A DNA stretch of 64,000 nt from Bin87 sp034423115 (GTDB taxonomy: Bacteria > Chloroflexota > Dehalococcoidia > Lucifugimonadales > UBA3495), in assembly GCA_034423115.1 (NCBI GenBank), contig DAOUJD010000064.1:1-64000 (forward strand). Direction: 5' to 3'. The notes beneath the pieces are model-generated. The model did no database searches. It was not told where the DNA came from and worked only from the letters and a program-made list of their open reading frames with translations. A program made the position numbers and the translations under genes. Positions 1 to 6,467 of this stretch are shown here, piece by piece (positions within the stretch are counted from its first letter, which is position 1; each line of letters starts with the position of its first letter).

Positions 1-231
1 GTAGGCGGACGCAAGGACGGCTTTTCCAATGGCAAGCAAGCTTACAGTTGCGGGGACTGCCGGCGACGCTACGTGCCGGACGGGGCGTATCGACGTCCTG
101 GATCGGCGGTGAAGGAGCAAGGGATCGAGTTGTACTTGGAGGGCAATACCCTGAGTGGCATTGGTCGGGTGTTGGGGTACAGCGTGCCAGCGGTGCAAGG
201 GTGGGTCAAAAAAAGGGACAGCAAGCCCTGA
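1..231 (+). CDS. insA: IS1-family InsA-like protein (5' truncated by window edge)
   Basis: The first frame encodes about 76 residues of an IS1 InsA-type DNA-binding protein, whose start lies left of the window. The visible part has the second half of a zinc-ribbon (YSCGDCRRRYVPDG) followed by a helix-turn-helix-like stretch (GNTLSGIGRVLGYSVPAVQGW). In IS1 elements InsA binds the terminal repeats and represses transposition, and a -1 frameshift near its end fuses it to the catalytic InsB part. Here the frame ends at TGA 229-231, just after a run of seven A, and overlaps the downstream catalytic frame. The call rests on the zinc-ribbon/HTH order, the slippery run and the partner frame. Confidence 0.8.
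   Translation, partial: VGGRKDGFSNGKQAYSCGDCRRRYVPDGAYRRPGSAVKEQGIELYLEGNTLSGIGRVLGYSVPAVQGWVKKRDSKP
208..214 (+). promoter_or_regulatory. Probable -1 ribosomal frameshift site (A7 run)
   Basis: Seven consecutive A lie in the insA frame as AAA AAA AGG. Slipping back one base moves ribosomes from the insA frame into the insB frame, which is open across this point to 713. IS1 makes its InsAB' transposase by -1 frameshifting on an A6C run at the equivalent place. The position and direction are seen in the sequence; that frameshifting occurs here is inferred. Confidence 0.7.
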
Positions 232-713
232 GCTATTTAGTGGAGCGAGGTGCGGAGCGCATTGCGGGGCGGCCGGGCCGCCAGCCCGCCGTGGTGGTGT
301 CCTGTGATGAGATGTGGACTTACCGAGGCGCCCGGCACGGTGCCAAGCGTGAAGACTGGTGGATCTGGACGGCGGTAGTGGGGGAGGCCGACGGCAGTCG
401 GTGGGTGGACTTTGAGGTGGGCAACCGCAGTGAGGTTCCGTTTTTACGGTTGTACGCCCGGCTGCCCGAGGCCGGGCTGTACCGGAGCGACGCCTATGCG
501 GTGTATCTGGGGTGGTTTCCGCCCGACCGGCACGTGGTAGGCAAGGGCACAGCGGTGAACTGTAACGAAGGGCTGCATTCGGTGTGGCGGGGCCAGTTGC
601 GGCGGTTGATGCGTCGGACCAAAGGGTACACCAAGAGCATTGAGATGCTGGTGTATTCACTGGCGTTAGCGTGCTGGCGACGCTGGGCAAAATTCAATAT
701 CCCCGCACGTTAA
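213..713 (+). CDS. insB: IS1-family transposase catalytic part (InsB/InsAB')
   Basis: This is the DDE catalytic half of an IS1-type transposase, read in the -1 frame from the A7 run. An IS1-like first aspartate motif is visible (SCDEMWTYRGARHG), then a second aspartate (YRSDAYAVYLGW) and a candidate catalytic Glu (VNCNEGLHSVWRGQL), followed by a basic C-terminal helix (RRLMRRTKGYTKS) typical of the family. The frame extends upstream to 48 in competition with insA, but residues before the A7 run are not transposase-like, so translation is expected as the InsAB' fusion. The catalytic part looks intact. The right terminal repeat should lie shortly after 713 but cannot be defined without the left end. 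Confidence 0.85.
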   Translation, partial: KGQQALSYLVERGAERIAGRPGRQPAVVVSCDEMWTYRGARHGAKREDWWIWTAVVGEADGSRWVDFEVGNRSEVPFLRLYARLPEAGLYRSDAYAVYLGWFPPDRHVVGKGTAVNCNEGLHSVWRGQLRRLMRRTKGYTKSIEMLVYSLALACWRRWAKFNIPAR

Positions 714-805
714 GAATACCCCGGCCGCGCGACTACTTGCCCCGCCGTCGCGTTAGTGATAGAAATACCTAATTGCTCATTCATTTTCATCTTTAGAGGT
801 GCCGT

Positions 806-1204
806 ATGCCGCGCGTCACTATCCAGGAAGCCTCACGCATGTTGAATGTCTCGCAGAGCGTGATCCGACAAAACGTTCGCGACGGGAAACTTCAGGCTTC
901 CAAAGATGGGTCGCGCTGGGTGGTTGACGTCCCCGATAACGTTGACGACTATGCCGACGATTTCAAGGAAGGCATCCACGCCCTGGCGCAAACCCTGACC
1001 CCCTGGTGGTACGACAATCCCCGCCGGGAAGGTGTGGTGCACTACCTGGAGAGCCTGGGCATCGAGGAAGTGGAACCCATTTTCCTCTGCGGCGTGAAGG
1101 GAATGGACATCTGGCCCGCCACCGGCCATGAAACCTGGCTGCGTTGTCCCGAGTGTGTCATGGAAGTCACCGTCCAGTGCCTTCCCATGGAGACCCGTGA
1201 GTAA
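806..1204 (+). CDS. Excisionase/MerR-type HTH protein with C-terminal CxxC region
   Basis: The 132-residue product begins with a winged-helix DNA-binding module of the HTH_17/excisionase type: VTIQEASRMLNVSQSVIRQN, then a basic wing (GKLQASKDGSRWVVD). The remaining roughly 85 residues are acidic and unfamiliar and carry one CxxC pair (RCPECV) that could bind metal. Start ATG 806 follows AGAGG. It sits between an IS1 element and a convergent methyltransferase operon and has its own terminator, so it is monocistronic. DNA binding is well supported; target and role are unknown. It could be a remnant regulator of a mobile element or an ordinary small transcription factor. Confidence 0.75.
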   Translation: MPRVTIQEASRMLNVSQSVIRQNVRDGKLQASKDGSRWVVDVPDNVDDYADDFKEGIHALAQTLTPWWYDNPRREGVVHYLESLGIEEVEPIFLCGVKGMDIWPATGHETWLRCPECVMEVTVQCLPMETRE

Positions 1205-1240
1205 AACTCCGGTTTCACCAGCCACACAGTCAACAAGAAA

Positions 1241-1267
1241 CGGGGATGGTTGATCCGGCCATCCCCG
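1241..1267. terminator. Bidirectional rho-independent terminator
   Basis: A 9-bp perfect stem (CGGGGATGG/CCATCCCCG) with a 9-nt loop is followed by CTTTGTTGT on the plus strand and TTTCTTGTTG on the minus strand. It can end both the HTH gene and the convergent panD-methyltransferase operon. Confidence 0.85.
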
Positions 1268-1293
1268 CTTTGTTGTAACTGACGGTGCGGTGA

Positions 1294-1938
1294 TCAGTTC
1301 ACCTGGTACACCCAGATCTGGTGCATCACTTCCGGCTCGCCTTTGGGCAGCGGCTGGAATGGCTCGGTAACCTCCACCAAGCTCCAGGCCCCGCTTTCCG
1401 CCAGGGCGTCCTGCTGTTCCTTGAACCCGAGTTCAACGTGGGTGTCGGGCCGCATGCTGAACACGATGTGCCCGCCAGGACGCGTGACCCGGCACAAATC
1501 CACGAACGAACTCGGTGGCGCGTGCCCCGGAGTGAACACGCCGATGCTGATGATAGCGTCGTACGCGTCCGAATCGAAGTCCAGCCGCCCGCCCAACGCC
1601 ATCTGGCGGAAGTCGTTGTAGCAGCCCTTGGTTCGCGCTACATCCAGCATCCCTTCGGACAGGTCCATGGCGCAGATATCACCGTACCCGAGGCGCTGCA
1701 ATTCCACACCCGCCAGCCCGGTGCCCGCGCCGGCGTCGAGGATCTTCGCGTCTTTGGCCACGTGGCCCGCCAGCGTTTCCGCTCCCATGCGCGGCGCCAG
1801 CCAGGCGAAGGTGTTCTCCAAGTCGTCGTCGTATTCCTTAGCCCATTCGTCGTACCGCTCCGCGAGTTCGTCGTTGGTGGTCGACGAATAGACCCACTGG
1901 ACGCGGTCTTCCGAGCTGATATTTCCTTCATCGGGCAT
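1294..1938 (-). CDS. Class I SAM-dependent methyltransferase (third enzyme of the panD operon)
   Basis: This 214-residue protein has a Rossmann-type SAM-binding core: motif I ILDAGAGTGLAG (residues about 66-77), an acidic strand-2 end (CAMDLSEGML), motif II region DAYDAIISIGVFTPGHAP and motif III RPGGHIVFSMRPD. It resembles the small stand-alone methyltransferases related to METTL27. An N-terminal ERYDEWAKEYDDDLE segment is typical of that group. It is the last gene of the operon, 39 nt after the preceding methyltransferase and just before the bidirectional terminator. Substrate is unknown. In this context it may finish a methylation series or act on the same small molecule. It is clearly less related to the two upstream methyltransferases than they are to each other. 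Confidence 0.85.
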   Translation of the reverse strand: MPDEGNISSEDRVQWVYSSTTNDELAERYDEWAKEYDDDLENTFAWLAPRMGAETLAGHVAKDAKILDAGAGTGLAGVELQRLGYGDICAMDLSEGMLDVARTKGCYNDFRQMALGGRLDFDSDAYDAIISIGVFTPGHAPPSSFVDLCRVTRPGGHIVFSMRPDTHVELGFKEQQDALAESGAWSLVEVTEPFQPLPKGEPEVMHQIWVYQVN

Positions 1939-1977
1939 CTTTCTGTAACTCCGTCGAGTGCTGGTCGGTCATGGACC

Positions 1978-2829
1978 CTACTGCTTGACGCAGAGGTATT
2001 GCGCCCAGCCCAATTCGTCGTTGTTGATGGCCTCCACCGTTTTCATGTAGGCGTCGGCCAGATAATCGAACCGTTCCTGGTAACCTTCCGGCCCCTCGGC
2101 AACGGATGCCAATTTCGAGAGGTAGGTGTAACTCTGCGCCAGATGGGATGAAAGGTCGCGCGCCTGCAAAACCTTGAAACCGATCTCGCGGAGGGTGTCC
2201 ATGTAGGAATAGAAGCTGAAGTCGGTATCGAACAGCAGGCGTTCGTAAACGAACTTCTGCGCAGACTCGCTGATGTCGGTTCGTGGCTTGGTGAGATCAT
2301 CGAAGATCATCATGCCGCCGGTCTGCAGCACTCGATACGCCTCCTCCAGCACCTTTACCTTGTCGGGCACGTGGTAGATGGTGGCCTGGCTCCAGAAATG
2401 CGTGAAGGTTCCCTCCGGGAAGGGCAGGTCGGTGGCCGAGGCCTTTTCGAACGCCAACTGATTGGCCAGTTCGGGCACGCCTTTCAAAGATTCCACCGCG
2501 TTGGCCACGCGTACCCCGCTCAGGTCAACGCCCGTCACGTGCGCGCCGCTGTTACGGGCCAGCCAGATGGCGGCGTTGCCGTTTCCGCATCCAACGTCCA
2601 GCACCTTTGACGTCGCGTCGATGCTGCCGTATTCCACCATCAGTTCGTTGAGCCGGAGGCCGGCCGCCAGGAATTCCTCGCGGATGTTGGTGCCGTCGGC
2701 GTTCTTGTCGAAAACGCCCCAATGCACGCTGCCATCTGCGTCCCAAACCGAACGATAGATGACATCCTCAGCGTCGTAGTACTCCTCGGTCTCCTGCTCG
2801 GAAAACCGGTGCCCGGTTGCCGATACCAT
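1978..2829 (-). CDS. SAM-dependent N-methyltransferase, sarcosine/dimethylglycine methyltransferase-like (copy 2)
   Basis: The 283-residue product is a paralogue of the gene just upstream. Residues 17-39 (EYYDAEDVIYRSVWDADGSV...) match the N-terminal YYD...W...H.G signature of bacterial sarcosine/dimethylglycine N-methyltransferases. Motif I is VLDVGCGNGNAA (77-88), followed by GVDLSGVRVANA, then FTHFWSQATIYH, where WSQ is also in that family, and VLQTGGMMIFDD. The C-terminal DELGWAQYLCVK aligns with the family's closing segment. Start ATG 2829 has AAGGAG five bases upstream. The family methylates small amino acids stepwise to betaines; the actual substrate here is inferred from the neighbouring PanD-type decarboxylase. 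A UbiE/Coq5-like quinone methyltransferase is the main alternative. Confidence 0.82.
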   Translation of the reverse strand: MVSATGHRFSEQETEEYYDAEDVIYRSVWDADGSVHWGVFDKNADGTNIREEFLAAGLRLNELMVEYGSIDATSKVLDVGCGNGNAAIWLARNSGAHVTGVDLSGVRVANAVESLKGVPELANQLAFEKASATDLPFPEGTFTHFWSQATIYHVPDKVKVLEEAYRVLQTGGMMIFDDLTKPRTDISESAQKFVYERLLFDTDFSFYSYMDTLREIGFKVLQARDLSSHLAQSYTYLSKLASVAEGPEGYQERFDYLADAYMKTVEAINNDELGWAQYLCVKQ

Positions 2830-2862
2830 ATTTACTCCTTGTGTGTAATCGGATTGGCGCGT

Positions 2863-3723
2863 CTATTTCACGCACCGGTATTGTGCCCAGCCCAATTCCT
2901 CGTTCTGGACGGCGTTGACCATCTTCAGGTAGGCGTCCGAGAGCGCGGCAAAGCGTTCCCGTCGCTCCGGATCCTCTCCCCCGGCCGCCATCTTGGAAAG
3001 GCACGTGTAGCTATGACCCAGATGGGTCGAAAGGTCGCGCGCGTCCAGCACCTTGAACCCGGTCTCTCGCAACGCGTCCATGTAGGAAAAGAAGCTGAAG
3101 TCCGTGTCGAACAGCAGGCGGTCGTACACGTACGTGCGCGCCTCATCACTGATGTCCGGCTTGGGCTTGGTCAGGTCGTCGAAGACCATGAACCCGCCGG
3201 GTTGCAACACCCGGTAGGCTTCTTCCAACGTGGTCGTTTTGTCGGGAACGTGGTAGATAGTGGCCTGACTCCACACGTGGGTGAACGTGTCATCCGCGAA
3301 TGGCAGGTCAGTGGCTGATGCCTTGTGGAATGCCACCTTGGACGCCAACTCCGGCGAGTCGGCCAAAGATGCGTTGGCGTTGTCAATTCGGACGCCGCTC
3401 AGGTCAATCCCCGTGACATTCGCCCCGGTCGTTCGACTGAGCCATAGCGACGTGTTGCCGTTACCGCATCCCAGGTCCAAGACGTGGGAGCCATTCCCAA
3501 TGCCGGATTCCTCCAGCATGATTTCGTTCAGCCGGTCGCAGGCGGCGAGGAACGTGGCGCGTACGTTTTCCACTCCCCCGGTGGGCGGCCCGTGGCCAAA
3601 CACCCCCCAGTGAAGGCTGCCCTCCGCGTCCCAGAAGGAACGATAGAGGGCGTCCTCAGCGTCGTAATATGCTTCGGTTTCGCTTTCAGAAAAGCGCGAC
3701 CGGCTCTGGCTGGGGTTCGGCAT
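2863..3723 (-). CDS. SAM-dependent N-methyltransferase, sarcosine/dimethylglycine methyltransferase-like (copy 1)
   Basis: This 286-residue methyltransferase shares most motifs with the following gene: AYYDAEDALYRSFWDAEGSL at residues 18-37, motif I VLDLGCGNGNTS (81-92), GIDLSGVRIDNA, FTHVWSQATIYHVPDK, VLQPGGFMVFDD and a closing EELGWAQYRCVK. From memory, Aphanothece dimethylglycine N-methyltransferase shows the same order of YYD, VLDLGAGYGG, WSQ and a C-terminal W-G segment, so methylation of an amino acid nitrogen is the favoured role. The gene starts inside the 3' end of panD (38-nt overlap) with AAGGATC upstream, implying coupled translation. Two paralogues in tandem would fit sequential methylations, as in two-enzyme betaine pathways. 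The substrate is not shown by sequence. Confidence 0.83.
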   Translation of the reverse strand: MPNPSQSRSRFSESETEAYYDAEDALYRSFWDAEGSLHWGVFGHGPPTGGVENVRATFLAACDRLNEIMLEESGIGNGSHVLDLGCGNGNTSLWLSRTTGANVTGIDLSGVRIDNANASLADSPELASKVAFHKASATDLPFADDTFTHVWSQATIYHVPDKTTTLEEAYRVLQPGGFMVFDDLTKPKPDISDEARTYVYDRLLFDTDFSFFSYMDALRETGFKVLDARDLSTHLGHSYTCLSKMAAGGEDPERRERFAALSDAYLKMVNAVQNEELGWAQYRCVK

Positions 3724-4075
3724 AGATAGATCCTTCGATCCATTCGAGGAACTTGTTGTTTTCGTCCACCAGGATCATGCGCTGATCGACTTCTTTATCC
3801 GTGACCTCGAAGGCCATGATGATCGCGCAGTCCCCGAGCTGACACAGGCGAGCCGCCGCACCCTGCACCGAAATGACACCGCTGCCTCGTTCGCCTGGCA
3901 ACGCGTACGTCTCGAATCTCGCGCCGTTGTTGCAGTTCACCACTTGGACCTTTTCGAACGGAACGATATCGGACATTTCCATCAGGTCGCGGTCGATGAG
4001 GATGCTGCCGACATAGCCCAGGTTGGCTCCGGTTATCCAACAGCGATGAATTTTGGATCGTAGAATCTCCCTCAT
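3686..4075 (-). CDS. panD: PanD-type pyruvoyl-dependent aspartate 1-decarboxylase-like protein
   Basis: The 129-residue protein has the PanD fold signature: SKIHRCWIT with Lys8 and His10, self-cleavage site YVGS (Gly23-Ser24, where Ser becomes the pyruvoyl group), NGARFETYALPGERGSG with Arg53 and Tyr57, and ISVQGAAARLCQLGDCAII. Length and motif order match bacterial PanD, which converts L-aspartate to beta-alanine. One unusual point is a glutamine (Gln71) where the Escherichia coli enzyme, as I recall, has Asn72 in the NGAA motif. The start has GAGGAG five bases upstream. It heads an operon of three methyltransferases rather than pantothenate genes, so beta-alanine or a related amine may be the substrate for N-methylation. 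A different amino acid substrate is possible. Confidence 0.88.
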   Translation of the reverse strand: MREILRSKIHRCWITGANLGYVGSILIDRDLMEMSDIVPFEKVQVVNCNNGARFETYALPGERGSGVISVQGAAARLCQLGDCAIIMAFEVTDKEVDQRMILVDENNKFLEWIEGSIYAEPQPEPVALF

Positions 4076-4290
4076 GTTTACTCCTCAATTTTGTATTCCA
4101 ACCGAAGTTGGGGGTTTGCGTCACAACCGGTATCGACCGGATTGTTAGCCGTTCAAGCGGGATACAGACAAGCGTCCTTGAGGACACCGTTCAAATGGTG
4201 CTTACACCCGTTCCGCCGTCGCGGCGTTGACTCGGGTTTGGTGGGCGTCGTGCGGGGCGCTAATCCCGCCGCCCATTTAGCTGGGAGCAG
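4076..4290 (-). promoter_or_regulatory. Untranslated leader between the small ORF and panD
   Basis: This 215-nt stretch lies downstream of a strong minus-strand promoter and holds several small inverted repeats, read on the minus strand: TAGCTG/CAGCTA immediately after the small-ORF stop, GTCCT/AGGAC, and ACAATCCGGT/ACCGGTTGT about 30 nt before the panD ribosome-binding site. Such spacing suits an attenuator, riboswitch or processing site. I compared it by eye with SAM, SAH, glycine and cobalamin riboswitch consensuses and could not match any of them. Confidence 0.35.
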
Positions 4291-4461
4291 CTAAGGCTCA
4301 CAAGGGAGCTTATGGCTGCTGCGACCGCGCAGAGGTTCAATCTGCCTCTGCCGGAAGGTTGCGCGGCCGAATTGCTCGGCAGACTCTCCCCGCTTTCCGC
4401 GGGTGCGCGTAGAGTCTGGGTCCGGCGATTGCCGGTGCGCGGATGGCGCGGCTGCACTCAT
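4291..4461 (-). CDS. Small leader ORF (56 aa) upstream of panD
   Basis: ATG 4461 is preceded by a perfect AAGGAGG at a 4-nt spacing and lies about 55 nt inside the transcript predicted from the promoter at 4521-4549. The 56-residue product begins MSAAAPSAHRQSPDPD, is basic, Arg/Ser-rich, has no membrane segment and resembles nothing I know. The coding stretch also contains strong inverted repeats (4329-4351, 4366-4380, 4382-4416), so it could instead be a structured RNA with a chance frame, or a translated attenuator peptide. The combination of promoter and Shine-Dalgarno is the reason for listing it. Confidence 0.45.
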   Translation of the reverse strand: MSAAAPSAHRQSPDPDSTRTRGKRGESAEQFGRATFRQRQIEPLRGRSSHKLPCEP

Positions 4462-4520
4462 ATGGCCTCCTTGTTTAAGGGCAGGTTGATGGGCGTGCAG
4501 ACCTGCTGTTACTGCTCGGC

Positions 4521-4549
4521 AGTTTAGCCTCATCCCGCATCGATGTCAA
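4521..4549 (-). promoter_or_regulatory. Sigma70-type promoter of the panD-methyltransferase operon
   Basis: Read on the minus strand, TTGACA (4549-4544) and TAAACT (4526-4521) are separated by exactly 17 bases. Transcription would start near 4514 and run through the small ORF into panD. About 210 nt between this promoter and the SprT-like gene (4550-4760) hold no recognisable gene. Confidence 0.75.
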
Positions 4550-4760
4550 ACTTTCGGCACTCCCGTAAGCACAACTGGTCAAAAAATTGGTTATTTTTTG
4601 TGAAACGTGCAAGAAAAGCGCTTGACAAAGGGATGGCGATTTGTTTCCACCGAAAAAACTTCTTGCTCAGACGGAATAATGCACATCCACCATTATCGGC
4701 GACGATGTGCGTGAAAATCCTGGGTCGGGAAACCACCATCCCGGACTAAAATGGCCCGGT

Positions 4761-5246
4761 CTACAGCGGATACTGCAGATGGCCGGCGGATTGTAATGGC
4801 TCACGGTCGAACAACGGCAATTGGTGCGGCCCCGACTGGGCCGTCCCGTGTTCGGCGGGGCACCACCTCGGGATACCTCTGGCGGACGCGTGGCCCGCGA
4901 ACACCGGGCCATGGCCCGCGTAGTTGTGGTGAGACCACAACCACGCATGCAGCAATTCATGGGCTAGTATGCCTTCCATGCCCCGGCGTCCGATCAGTTG
5001 AAACCTCGGCAGCGACAATCCGATCAGCCAGGAACCGTCCGGGTAGCAGAAGCACCTCCCGCCCGTTGACGTGAGGCGCTCCAGTACCACGGATCCGGCG
5101 GCCAACTCCAAATGCCAAAGCATGTACCGTTTGGCGACACGATCGACCCAATCGAGATCGCTGAAAACGATCCCCTTGGGAGCCACTATGGTTTCCCGCC
5201 GATCAACCGTTGTTTGATCGGCCGCGGCTTGCTCCGGTTTTGCCAT
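4761..5246 (-). CDS. SprT-like zinc metallopeptidase-fold protein
   Basis: A 161-residue protein starting at MAKPEQAAADQ (ATG 5246). A longer in-frame extension overlaps the upstream quinone oxidoreductase gene and is unlikely. The signature is EGILAHELLHAWLWSHHNYAGHG: an HELLH zinc motif followed by a third histidine, as in SprT-like domains, preceded by a strand-rich region (SWLIGLSLPRFQLIG). Proteins with this domain act in DNA-protein crosslink repair or are of unknown function. It begins 20 nt after the quinone oxidoreductase gene, so the two probably share a transcript. The C-terminal 35 residues are poor in recognisable structure. No zinc-ribbon tail is visible. Confidence 0.65.
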   Translation of the reverse strand: MAKPEQAAADQTTVDRRETIVAPKGIVFSDLDWVDRVAKRYMLWHLELAAGSVVLERLTSTGGRCFCYPDGSWLIGLSLPRFQLIGRRGMEGILAHELLHAWLWSHHNYAGHGPVFAGHASARGIPRWCPAEHGTAQSGPHQLPLFDREPLQSAGHLQYPL

Positions 5247-5266
5247 CGTAGGTATGAATCGCAGGT

Positions 5267-6232
5267 TTATGGGGTGAGGATGATTTTGCCGGTGGTGGCG
5301 CGTCCTGCCAGTTGTCGGTGCGCTTCCGCAGCGTCGGACAGGGCAAAATGATGCTCCACCCGGAGGTTCAACTCTCCTGATTTCACCCAACCCAGCACGG
5401 CCCCGGCGCGCTGTTCCAGTTCGGAGCGATCATTCGTGTAGTCGCCCAGACCCGGCCGGGTCAGGAACTTGGATCCGTTGCCCAAAACTCTGGGATCTAC
5501 CGCCGGCACGGCGCCGCTGGCCTGGCCATACAGGACCATGTAGCCCCGGGGCGCAAGGCACGCGATACTGCCGTCGAATGTGTCTTTGCCAACCGCGTCG
5601 AACACCGCTTGCAGCCCCGCTCCATCGGTGGCCTTGGAGATCTCGGCGGCGAAATCCTGCTGCGTGTACAGGATGACGTGATCCGCGCCGGCCCCACGGG
5701 CCAACTCCGCTTTGGCTTCGGTGGAAACCGTCGAGTAAACGTACGCCCCCAGTGCTTTGCACATCTGGATGAGCAACAACCCGACGCCACCGGCGCCCGA
5801 ATGTACCAGGACACGGTCGCCGGTCTTTACTCGGTAGGTGTCGTAGCACAGGTAGTGGGCGGTCATCCCCTGGAGCATGGCCGCCGCTCCGTCCTGGGCG
5901 GAGAGGCCGTCCGGCATTTTGATCAACCGCCACGCTGGCACCAAGGCTTGTTCGGCGTACGATCCCGGATGGCTGCAATACGCCACCGTGTCTCCCGCCG
6001 CGACGTGGTCGACGCCCGGTCCGACCTCACGGACTACCCCTGCGGCCTCGACGCCGGCGACCCATGGGAGACCCGGCGGGTTCACTCCCATCCGGCTGTA
6101 GATGTCGGTGAAATTCACTCCAACGGCCTGGATTTCAACCACCGCTTGATCCGGCCCAGCCGAAGGGTCGGGCAGGTCTACGTATTGCAGGACTTCGGGT
6201 CCACCGTACTCTTGAATCTGTACTGCTTTCAT
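5267..6232 (-). CDS. NADPH:quinone oxidoreductase, zeta-crystallin-like MDR family
   Basis: The 321-residue protein shows the medium-chain reductase layout without zinc ligands: an N-terminal GroES-like domain (KAVQIQEYGGPEVLQYVDLP, GVNFTDIYSRMG, GVEAAGVVREVGPGV), a nucleotide-binding domain with HSGAGGVGLLLIQMCKALG, and a C-terminal GKIILTP. GAGGVG is the usual NADPH-binding motif. The family reduces quinones or enones with NADPH in the cytoplasm. Length is normal for the family (about 320-325). It precedes the SprT-like gene by 20 nt on the same strand. Confidence 0.92.
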   Translation of the reverse strand: MKAVQIQEYGGPEVLQYVDLPDPSAGPDQAVVEIQAVGVNFTDIYSRMGVNPPGLPWVAGVEAAGVVREVGPGVDHVAAGDTVAYCSHPGSYAEQALVPAWRLIKMPDGLSAQDGAAAMLQGMTAHYLCYDTYRVKTGDRVLVHSGAGGVGLLLIQMCKALGAYVYSTVSTEAKAELARGAGADHVILYTQQDFAAEISKATDGAGLQAVFDAVGKDTFDGSIACLAPRGYMVLYGQASGAVPAVDPRVLGNGSKFLTRPGLGDYTNDRSELEQRAGAVLGWVKSGELNLRVEHHFALSDAAEAHRQLAGRATTGKIILTP

Positions 6233-6467
6233 GTTGAAACGCCTCCTGGCGCGGGCTCTGGAAATCGCTTAGATTTAGCGCCCGTAGAATATCACAATGG
6301 TTACGCACGTCCGCGACGGCCGAAAGGCACCCGCGAATATTCAGGCGACGATGCGGAGTACTGATCATGGCTGCCACAGCGGGACATAATTGCCCGCCTT
6401 ACGACCAAATGCTATGATTGGGGTTGCGCTGCGGCGTCAGACTGCGACTGGACTGGAGGGATATAAG

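Noticed and set aside
1321..2151. A 276-codon plus-strand frame opposite two methyltransferase genes
   Set aside because: Both methyltransferases on the minus strand are intact and recognisable; the plus-strand product is not.
4076..4461. A known SAM, SAH, glycine or cobalamin riboswitch
   Set aside because: The hairpins do not match the core consensus of any of these by eye. It is kept only as an unassigned structured leader.
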